Shown here piece by piece: positions 48,801-60,800 of a DNA stretch of 64,000 nucleotides (position 1 is the first letter of the stretch; the number at the start of each line of letters is the position of its first letter). The notes beneath the pieces were generated by a model. That model worked only from the letters and a program-made list of their open reading frames with translations, was not told the DNA's origin and did no database searches. This DNA is from Linyphia triangularis. Lineage: Eukaryota > Arthropoda > Arachnida > Araneae > Linyphiidae. The translations under genes and the position numbers were made by a program. The DNA is taken from the NCBI GenBank assembly GCA_963978545.1, contig OZ021730.1, forward strand, positions 2,550,701 through 2,614,700, written 5' to 3'.

Positions 48801-51800
48801 AAGCTATTCTATTTTGTAATATTTATTTTTGCATTGCATTTTCATTTGCTTCATTACTTTATGCATATGAATTTTCTATTCATTTAAAACTACCATGCAA
48901 ATGAAATAAAGTTATCTAAATTTAAGTTTGGAATTTAGCTGCTTTTTTTCAGTCGACCATATACAGTCAAATCCCGTTAATGCGAAATCGCTTAACATGA
49001 AATCTTGTTTAACGTGAAATAAAAGCAGTTCTGCATACTTAAAACTTAACGTTAATTTATTCGTTTAACATGGACAATTTCGCCAGCCCCATGGACTTCA
49101 TATTCATTGTATTTGACAAATCTTCTATCCACTTTTCACTAATATTGTAATTTTGCATTGTATGTTCAGTTGAGAAATTTCTATTTATTTTCAAATGCTT
49201 GTGTTTTAGGTTACTGGTACCGTTCTGTATGTCCATCCTCTATCCCACATGATCTACTTGCATCTTGGTCCAAAACCAACTCCGGACTCGTTCCAGAATT
49301 TCTTCCGCCTGAAGAAGTATGACTTAGTGAAGAATGTGAAGTACCTGTATTTTTGGCACCATAGGCTGATATTAAAAATGAACAAGGGTGCGTTGGGGTT
49401 TGTTAAAGTAAGTGGGCTCTTGCAGTTTAACCTTTTTTAAATCCTTTGTATTAATTTTGATTTTGTATGTTTGTTGATGGGAGCGGAATCTGCAGAGGTC
49501 TAATTAACCCCCTTGTCGTCATCCAAATCGGGCTGAAACTTGGCAGATAGATTTGATTTCGATGACAATGCTTTCTATCAAATTTTAGGGGTTGTCACTG
49601 TCACAAAAAGGTTGCTTTTATGAAATGCCAAAAAACCAACTTGCTGTCATCCAGTTGTGCTGAAGTAGCATTTAAACAATAATTGAAGAAAATTTTTCCT
49701 GTTGCCAAAATTGTTTTAATAAATAAATAATAAAATTCTTTTAATCAGAATAAATAAAACGTATTTTGATGGGAGTCAATAAATTCTCATTCATTTTTAA
49801 TCAGAATAAATTTTTAAAAGTAGTTTACCAGATATTTTGCTGATAGAGATGTTTTTTATATTTAAAAATGTATGCCAACAGCAAGCACACACTGGCAAAA
49901 GAAACGGCTCTTTGTTAGTGATATAAAAATTGGTGATGCAATATAAATGATTTATATTAAAAACTTTGTTTTAATGGGTTATGTTATTTATAGTTTAGAT
50001 GAGTGTTTGAAGTAATTAAAAATATATATATATTCTTCAGGGGTTTTTTGGAAGAAGGAAATTTTGGTCCGTTTAAGGGCCCTTCAGAAAATTCTATTTC
50101 CAAAAAACTGACCCTTCACAAAATTCCATAACCAACAAAAGAACCCTTCACAAAATTTCATGTCTAAAAAACTGACCTTTCACAAAATTACTTGTCAAAA
50201 AAATGGAACCTTCATTATATTTCCAGTTTGAAAATAGACCAATTACAAAATCGCCAAGTTTATTTTATGACAAAAGGAGAAACAACCCACATGGTTGGCT
50301 TCAAGGAAGTGATGTCATGAACGCCAAACCATATGCTCAAAATGTATAAAATTTGAAATTTTTCCTAAAATTAATTTTTTTCACAAAATTAAATTTCTTC
50401 AAAAAGTAAAATTATTTTTCACAAAAATAGGACCCTGTAAAAAAAAAACCTGGATTGACTCCTGTTTTTTCTAGTTTTTAAAAACAGGGACCTTTGAAAG
50501 ATCTTTAATTTCATGATTTTCATAATTGTATTGCAAGGATCTTGATCTTTCCTTTAAAAAATGATTTATTTTTTATTTTTTAGCTAAAATATTTGTCTAC
50601 AAAATCTCCATTTTTATTATTTCAAGCTTAGTCATCAACTCAAAGAAAAAGCAAACTGAAGATTCTAAAGTATTTTTCTAATTGATATTTGGTTTAACAT
50701 AGGTTTATATTTAAAATTTATATTGATTTTATATTAAAAGTTTATACATTAAACATGAAGATTAATAAAGCTAGTAATTTGTTTAGCATTTTGCTAGTCA
50801 CAATTTTCTTCTCAGCATTTTGCTAAAATAAAAACTTTCACTAATTTTTTTTCCCTAAAAATTTTTTATTCCCCATCTTGAACACTGTTTTGTTGAAATG
50901 ATAAAATTATTATACTTTTTGGCTTAAAATTAAAATATCTCCTTTTTCCAGAGAAATCAGAGAAGCTTAATCAGGAAAATGTCAGGGAGCTTTCTGATTC
51001 TGGATAAAATCGGGAATTTTTTTTAAATTTCACGAAAATCAGAGAAATTTTTTATCATTGTTTAAGGCATGTTTTCCCGTTCATCCATGTTTTGGCGCCA
51101 TTTACCTGGAGAATTGTGGTGATAATCGTTAGAAGTTTAATATTACAGAATAATTTCAACTTTTCATTATTCAGGGTTCCCACGGTCATTGAAAGTCATT
51201 AAAAGTGCTTAATATTTTTGAACCTGTTTTCAAGGCCTTGAAAATGCTTAGAGGTGTTTAAAAGTCCTTGAAAATCCTTAGAGGTCCTTAAAAGTCCTTA
51301 ATTTTTGTGTTTGTTGACCAACTTCAAAATTTACAAAAATGCAACTCAGACTTGCTATCTCCGCGTGTCCGCCACTTATCCTCATTATATCGGAATTTTC
51401 TGACATATTTGTATTACACATGCGCCAACTTGTAACTGTTTTGGTAGAATATACTTTATAAATTTTTTTATACAAGCATGATGCCTGAAAACAAATTTTT
51501 TAAGGTCCTTAAAAACATTAATTAGGTCCTTAAAAGTCATTGATTTTCATTTTGTGATTTGAGTGGGAACCCTGTTATTGCCAAAACTTTTTAAGAAATT
51601 TATGTATTGTTTCTTTAGCATGCATGTTCTATTTGATCAGGGTATTCACACATCTTTCAAATTGGGGAAATTTGAAAGAAAGTTTGCCGTAAATTCAGGG
51701 AATTTCTTAGAAATTTATCGGTGAAAACTTTTTTTCCTGAATTTTTAACCACCCTGAAAAAAATATTTTAATTTTAGAATTTCATTTGAACTAAAAATAA

Positions 51801-54800
51801 TCTTGTAGTTTAAGGGAATGAAATTTCTTATATTCACCTCAAAACTTGTCACTTGAAAATGAACTTTGGTGTTCTGAGAAAATGAGAAACTTAAGTATCT
51901 TTGAAAAGTGATTAGTAGTGCATGATTGTTATTATTATTTTTGAATAAGAAATATTAGCCTAATTATTTACTTTTATGCTAGAATGAGGAACTTGCACAA
52001 GTGAGGAAAATGAATATTTTTTGTATTTTCTAGTGTTATCCAACAAATATATTTGAGCAATGCAATTATTTTTTATCTTTATGCTTTCAATTAATCAAAA
52101 ATCGAGTTTGAAATTAGCCGAAATCAAAGCAAAAGTCACGTGACCAAAAACGCATAAAAAAACCTTGACGTGGTTACGCAGAGATAAAGTCGCAAAACGA
52201 AAGAAAAACCTCTCTCATTCCCTTTCTAAAACAGGTTTTAGACTGGTTCATTATCTGTGCATTGACGTTTCACGCAAAAGTGACTTTTTCGCACCAAATC
52301 GCTAAGTGAAAAAACTAAATATTTTTTTAACTATCTATCCGAGTTCGAATTTTTGAAAGAATAGCATTGTCTTTTATGATTTTTTTCTCTACTTTTATTT
52401 AAAAATAAAACCAAAAAACATGAAAGTTACACAAAAGTAAATTAATTTTATATTTTCGAAAACAGTATTAATGTAGGGGATTTCAAATGATCCTTTACTT
52501 TAGCTTTTATTGTCTCATCATATACATGTATAGCATTCTATAATGTATTAATGCATTTGAAAAATATTATAAAAACTAAAAAAAAACTGGAAAAAAACTA
52601 ATAATTATCATAGAAATTGGTAATTTTGCAATTGTCTCTGATTAAGATGGTTCTTTTGTTTATTGTTGGTTTTTCTTTTGCAATATATTAATTCAAGTAC
52701 AAAATCGTTTTGAAATTCTTTCCTGCTGAATACTGAGTTAAGCGAATTATTTTTAAATTCACTTTTCCTTTAGAAAGGAGAGTTGCCAGATAAAGGAAAC
52801 ATATCTAAAGATTCATTGGGAAGGAATCCTGTTATTCCAAAGTAAGTTTACAATTTATTTGATGCTGTCCATAAAAATCTTCTGGTTTTGTTACTTCTTT
52901 GTACAACATATGTGTATAGATTGATACCAGGGTTGGAAGAAGAAAAAAAAAAAGAGGGGAAAAAAAACGTTTTTCTTTCCCCTTAAACCATTTTCTAATT
53001 ACATCTATACTTATTTATAAATAAAATGTTGCATAAACTAGAATAATTTATGTTCATATAAAAATTTATTTATTTTTAGAATAATTTAAAGTATGTAAAT
53101 AAACAATTGTTGCTACTAATGTGAAAATTCAAATCATATTAAATTTTAATATTTTATTTAGAAATACTATTTTTTAAATTTAATGTATACAATATAATAC
53201 AATAGTAATTGTTTACTACATAATACATAGAATATTGCTCTTAAATTCATCAGTAATTGTGATAAGTTAATCAAAATGATATTTTTAATGTTTAGATATA
53301 AGTTGTTAAAACGCAAAACTTCAGTTTTAGAAACAAATTTTAAAATGCAGCCTATATAATTTATGTTTAATTAATAATTTTGAATTATTACAAAATATAT
53401 CTATTATTTAATTAACTATCTATTAGCTAAAAAATTATTGTTGGTATACTACTTATAAAAACTTCAATAGTCTTTAATTGTAAGAGTTATTTTAAAATAC
53501 ATTAGAACTTATTCCATCTATAATATTCATATAATTGCTCATTTTGTGAATTATTTTCTAAAAAAATAATAGAAAGAAAAGTTTAATTGTTTAGTTAAAA
53601 AAGTCATTTACAACATCAAATAATTTGAAAAATGAAATTATAAATAAATAAAAATATACTATTTTAAATTATTCTTTAAAAAAAAACAATTGGGTTTTTT
53701 TTAGAAAAAAAAACCATTTGGTTTAAACCATGCCAACCCTGATTGATACTGCAAGCGCATCTTTTTAGCTCTTTTTTTTAAATTTTTTCTTTAGAAAGTG
53801 TATACATTAGAAGAAAGAAGATTCAAAGGGGATTTGATCCAGCTATTTAAATTTATCAAACAGCGGGATTTCAAGATTAAGAGTTCAATACAAGGGGACA
53901 GACAAGAGGTTATGCATACAAGCTATTTAAATCGCATTATAACATGGAGAGTAGGAAACTTTATTTTTACAATAGAGAGTGATTGATAAGTGGAACAATC
54001 TGCTGGACCATATCGTAAATGTACAGGAGTCAACAGTTTTAAAAGATAGCTGAATCTATACTGGGGGATTGTTCAGAAAAGTTAAATTGGACCAACCTTG
54101 ATTGGCCTTGTGCCTATAGTTCATTATCATTTTTGTATTTATTACTATCTTTAATTTTATAATATTCATTTTAAATTTGATGAATTTTTTGCTAAAGTGT
54201 TAACTTTTTTAAAAGTTTCCTTAGTTTTTACAAGATACAGGATATTAAGTGAATGAAAAACGTATCATCCAGAATATCGGTCTTTGAAGGAAAAAAAAGC
54301 GTTCAATACTAGTAATTATTTGAATGAAAAATGTATCATCTGGAAATCCTTCCTTAAAAAACTACATCCAAAACTGGATAAAGGTTATGAAAACCCTTCT
54401 TTAAATAAGAAACACTAAATACACGGAATCGGGTGAATGAAAAGCCTATCGTGCTGTGAAAATACACATTATTAAGTTGGGAGAAAATCGGGACTATGGA
54501 AATAAAGTGTACAAAAGGAGAAGGGGGGGTTAGATCAGGGTTTTACTGTACATATTTGTTCTCATTTTGCTTGTGGTTGAACTATTTCTGTAATTGACTA
54601 CTTATAATAAGTAGTCAATTAAAGAAATTGTTAAGAAAAAAATCAAAAATCGTTAATCAATTAAACAAAAGTACTTTATGCAGTCAAAGTCAAGAATGGT
54701 GGTAACCGTTTTCAGTTTCAAATAAATCGCGAAATAATATTTCGCGATTTATTTGCACCTGAAGACAAGATACCACCATTCTTGAATTTGACTGCATAGA

Positions 54801-57800
54801 GTACTTTTGTTTTCCACTACAACAATGCCGTCATGCTTTTGTTTTGCAATTTTAGAGGTCGTGTTGTTTACCTCCACTACATGGACAACCTTGTTCAACT
54901 GTCGTTAAATGAGTAAGTACTGGAAATGTCTCTTTTGTTTCTTTAATACTAGTTTTATTTATTTGCATTATGCTCTTTTATATACAGGGTGTCCAGAGAT
55001 AAACACCCTGATTTTAAAATTAATTAACTCAAAAACAAAAATTGATGGAAGAATGAAATAAAAACTATAGTTATTTTGAAAGCTGTAAATATATTATACT
55101 AAATTTTCAAAATTAGTTACAAATGTTGCCAACAGGTGGCACTGTAGTTGCAAAATTCTAGAAATATGTTATAAATTTGTCCTGGGCAATTATTCGTTGC
55201 AATCACACTAACTTCCTTTCACATTTAAATAGTTCTGGACTGATCGTTCTGAGCTTCAAAGCACTCTTTTCATAAGAAATAGTGTGTACCAGGGTTCATA
55301 CTCCACAAGGAGAACAAAGAAAACTTGGAAAACTCAGGGCAAATAAATCAGCCTTAAAATCTTGGGGAGTTGTCAGGAAAAAGAGAAAAATCACCCTAAA
55401 ACCTGGAAAAAGTCCTACTCTTAGGTGCTATTTGCAGAGTGGCCACAGAACCGGGAAAACCTGGAAATCAGGGAAATATCAGGGAGCTTTCTGATTCTGG
55501 AAATGTCGGGGAACTTTTTAAAATTTCATGAAAATCAGGGAAATTTTTTATTATGGCACGTTCATCCATATGTTGGCGCTAGTTACATGGAGATTTGTAG
55601 TGGTAAGCCATTAGAAGTTTAATGTTATGGAATAATTTAAACTTTTCATTACCAGCAAAACTATTTTTAAAAAAATTGCATTGTATCTCTTTAGCATACA
55701 TGTTCTATTTGACCAGGGAGTCTAGACATCTGGAAAACCTAAGAAAATTGGGGAAATTTGAAAAAAAGTTTGCCATAAAATTAGGGAATTTTTTAGAAAT
55801 CTGTCAGGGAAATCAGGGAACTTTTTTTCCTGAATTTTGTGACCACCCTGTATTTGTGTAACCCTAATTCGAGGAGTTGGAAGTTACAGAATTATTTGGT
55901 AACATAGACTTGCAGAAAGTCATTTTTAAAGAAAAAAAGACTTTTCGAGTTATCGAAAGATAATTAAGCCTGCGATGGAAAACTCAGATCTGCTAAACTC
56001 AGTGAATTTTTTTTTTTTCTGAAAATGAGTATGAACCCTGTGTACAGCACCACTTGTTGGCAGCGTTTGTAACTAATTTTCAAAATTTAGTATCAGATTT
56101 TTACAGCTTTCGAAATAACTATACTTTTTTTATTCATTCTTCTATTGGTCTTTGTTTTTGAGTTATTTGATTTTAAAATCAGGGAGTCCTTCACAGGACA
56201 CCCTGTATAAACAATTCTTGTTACATTAATATTCAATGACTTTTAATGAACTCATTGCTTTGTTTGATGCTGTGTTCTGCAATATGCTTTGTTGTACTCG
56301 GAGAGAAGACTGCAGCCTCCATGGCACATTATTCAGTATGAATTTTTTCTAAAACATAGAAAAATGCTACCAGATTATTACTATATTGGTCTGCCAAGAT
56401 AAAAATGGTTGAAACTATTTTAAAATTGATTTTAAATAAGTTAAACTAAATCTGATAACCATGAAAATAAATATATATTCAATACAATAAAAGAATTTAC
56501 TGAAAAATCATTGTCTCATTTTAGACTCTGCCATTTGTGTATTGAAAATAGTTTAATGTTCTTGAATGTTTCTTTTTAGAGATGTATTTTTGGTTAGTGC
56601 TTTTTTTTAGAAATTTAAATTCTGTGTCAAATCATCAGCCCCATGCTAAAATAGTCTATCGTTCACTATTTCTAATAGTTATCTATTTACAGGTATGCCA
56701 GTTTTCCTCCTTTTTGGTTTTTTATGTAACATTTTCCTCCTCTTTGTTCTTGTCTTGAGGATCCACATTTTTCTTATCTGAACCAGTTTTTCCTGCAAAA
56801 AGTATACTTTTCCTCATATCTAAACAAAAGATTTTCCCTCTTGGCTCCCCTTTCCTCCCAGATTACTTCACTAACTCCTAATATTTGAAATGTAATTATT
56901 ATATAGTATGAAAAATTTCATTGTATCTGTAAAATTATTGAATCATCCTTCCTGCATACTCTTTTGTTGAATTTTTGTGTATTCCATCCGCGAGCTTTTT
57001 CAACGAATTTTTGAATTTCCTCCTTTTTGCTCTCTGATCACTCTCATCCCTGCTATTAGCACTCTAAGGAATTGAAAAGATTACAAATGTTAATTAAATA
57101 TTTAAGATCGTTATTTTTCATCTTTACATTACCAAGGGGTGGCATTTGCCCTAAAATTCCTAATATTCCTAAAATGTTTGTTTCTCTCTAAAAATCCTGA
57201 AATTGTACTTAAATTCTTCGATAATTCCAAAAAAAAATTAAAAACCTAAAAAATTCTCCGATTTTCCTCCAAAACCTGCGAAAAAACTACGATAATCCTT
57301 AACTCCTCCTAAACTAGGAGAAAATCTTTTCTGAGATTGTAATTATTCAATTTTTTTAAAATAGGCAGTTTTTCCAAGTATTGAAACATGCTTTGAAAAG
57401 AATGTCAGCTTTAAAAGAAATATCCTAAATTTTTAAAAATTGTCCCTAAAATGTTCCTAAAATTTTTGTAATTATACATAATTCATACCTAATTTTTTTA
57501 GAAAACTCTCTGTGTCCACTGTATTACAGAATATCAATTCTTGAATATTTTAATAAAATTGAGTTTTACTGACCAAGTACTTTTTAAAATTAAAATTAGA
57601 CCTTAATTATGTTATAATAATATTGACTGATAAGGCCTTATGTGCCCTAGGGCACGACAAGAAATTACGATGGTGACATATGCAGCTTTCGCTGTGGGCG
57701 ACGGGCCTCGATCCCGAGACCATTGGATCTCGAGGCAGATGCTTTACCGCTGTGCAAAGAGTACTCCAGTGCACAGAAGCTTTATCTGTTATTTGAGGTC

Positions 57801-60800
57801 GCCACACAGCCTCCTCCCAGTAACGAAGGAGCGATACTGTTGTTCTGATCAACGTCTGATTGGAGTTGGAGGTTTGGGATGTTAGTTGCATCGTTGTGTC
57901 CGCTTGTTGCTTATTTGATCGCTTGTTGCGATGAAGTTTCTCCTTTCAGAAGCACCGATAGATGGCAGCATGATTTGTTTTAGTCCGGGTCATTAATAAA
58001 GCGTATGCAGCTTTCATGTGGGCGACGTTTCTCGATCGCGAGACCATTGGATCTCGAGGCAGATACTTTACCGCTGTGTAAAAGAGTACTCCAGTGCACA
58101 GAAGCTTTATCTGTTATTTGAGGTCGCCACAATGAATACTGATTGATTGCATAAAAATGAATTTGCACACTGTTGTTATGAAACTAATATTTTAACAGTT
58201 TATTTCTATCTTGTGGTTTCTTTAAAAAAAAGTTTAGAAATTAAAATTGAATATATGTTTTTTAGATCAACAATCAATATGGAAATCATCAAACCAGAGG
58301 AAGTTCAAATTGGAGATATTTATGAGGTGATTATTGCATCCTAAAATGTATTTTACAATTAATCATTGATTCACATTTAATCAGTTACTGCATTTTGATG
58401 TGAATTTAATATTTCTTATAATATTGAGTTGTTATAGATAGGGAACTTTTTTATGCCTCTGAATCATTTAATTTTTAAAATAAAACATTTTAATATATAT
58501 TTTAAAAAATCAAAAAAAAATTCCCTATTGCTTGTATTTAGTCTCTATTATTGATAATTGTTAATGTTTACAGGAAATAAAATTTGATAGTTTAATATTA
58601 ATATCCAATTGCCTCCAATAAACTTTAAAAAATCTCTCGATTAACTAATTACTAAAATATTTAATTTACCATCTTGTTTACTAGTCACAATTTTGCTGCA
58701 TAGTAATACCAAGACGATTATAAATAAAGTTTCATAACTTCTTTTGATCACACTCTTCTGTATAAGAAACATGCAGCTTTGCTCAAAACATTAAATTCTA
58801 ACTGTTCAAGTAAAAAACGTGAAAATTCTAACCGTCTAAATAAAAACATAACATTTTGGACTCGGACGATTTAAATACTACAAAAAGGCAAGTTAGACTG
58901 TATGAAACAAGCCTTTTTAAAAAGTCACTGGCAAATGTTCTTAAAATGGTGAAATATTGAGCAACAGTTTATGCTGCATAACAGTGTAACAAAGCATTTT
59001 AAAATTCAAAAAGTTTGAGCTGTTAAAAGTTTTAAATGAATAGATCCAACTATTAGATCCAATGTGTTGCTTCTGTTTGTCAATACTAACATACAAATAA
59101 ATTTGCTTTCACAAAATACTGTCATGTTATCTTTTAATTGGTGTTTTTCAGGCCACAGTCACCAAGCACCTTGAAAGTGGAATGTTCGTGACGATCTGTC
59201 CCGGTTTCAGCGGATTCGTACGAAACATCCACCTGTCAGATGCATTGGTGACGATGCCAGAGAAGTTGTACCCTGTTGGGGCCAAAGTTAAGTGCAGGGT
59301 GAGGAACAATAATTTAGTTCATTATAGCTTCTACCCTAATGATGTTTTTACAAAATCTATTGATATAGTGTTAAATAAATTAATATAGTGTTTACAAAAC
59401 ATGGAAAAGGGCAAACTAGTATAGTCTTAAGGGCACTGTCTACTTTGGATGCATGAAAAAAAAAAAGCTATTTTTATTAATTTTTTTTTTTTTTTAAGAA
59501 TACTGTTATGTGTATTCATATAAAACTTGTTAGGCTTAACAAAAACATTTGTAAACTACAAAAAAAAAAAATCTATTGATATTAACCATTTTTTTAGTGT
59601 GAAAATGCCAGGTAAACAGGAGTCCTCAAAAAGTTGCGCTGTTGAAAAAATCTCAGAAACTACTGAACTGATCTGTATGAAATTTTAACCACATATTCTG
59701 CGCACTTATCGCTATATCCCGTACCAGAATTATTGCAAAATTTTGATTTTTACTTTTTTTTTGGCAAAAAACATTTTTTAATTTTGTCTTCTTTTTTATC
59801 TGCCATTTTGTTATTTTTGAATATAAATTAATATTAGAGGCACAGGATATAGCCACTGTCACACTAAACCTAAAACCATTAATTTTTTATTTGTTTCAGA
59901 TTGGCTGTTGTTCAGATTGTTTCAACAGCGCACACCTACCTACTTTTTGAGGACTGCTGTTTACCTGACATTTTCACACTAAAAAAGCGGTTACAATAAA
60001 TATTTTTTTTTAAATTTACTAATGTTTTTGTTAAGCCTAACTAGTTTTATATCTATAAACATAACAGTGTTCTTAAAAAAAATTAATAAAAATAGCGTTT
60101 TTTTTTCAAACATCCAAAGTAGGCAGAGCTCTTAAGTAGAGTAAACTTGATTTGAATATTATTTTGTATTAGATATAAATGAGGACATTTTATAATTAAA
60201 CTATTTCCAACTACAGATTGTTTTTAACTTTGTAAAGCACCTGTGTCTCTACAATTGGTCAAAACTAGATGTTTTTCAGAAGAAGCAGTGATGTTTAGTA
60301 GTTAAGAACTCTGTTCTACATATTTATGCGTACAATTTTGAATAAATTGCAATTATATAAAATAGTCCATATCATAAAATTCGATTATTTTTTTAAATCT
60401 TCTGTGGTGCTGGTGGGCCGCAGAAAAATCTGTCGCTGGCTAAATCCGGTCCGCCAGCCTCGTAATGGCTTACGCTGATCTATAGTGTTTATCAACATTA
60501 ATCTATATCAAGCGTAATATCAACATTGGGTTCGTCCTTAGGTAGGCGGCTTTTGTCGACCTTTTTATCGGACAATGCTGCAGGCCTAGGTTTTTCAATT
60601 TCTTGTTTTCGATGACAGTCAATATTTTCAGGTAAACGAATCCAAGTTACATTGTGTTCAAAGTCATTTTTACATTGCCCATCTGGTAATCTCCCAACTT
60701 TTGAAATTTTTTTAATAACATACAACAAAGATGCAATAATTGCTTTGTACATTTCTGCTTGGAAATTTGATTCTAATCTGGCATTTACATGATCAGATAC

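Larger units (their letters stand above)
54985..56205. mobile_element. MITE family M1, outer layer of a three-level nest
   Basis: Outer halves (54985-55289 and 56041-56205) form one M1 element, ends CAGGGTGTCCAG and GGACACCCTG, flanked by TATA. It is split by the element at 55290-56040. Confidence 0.88.
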
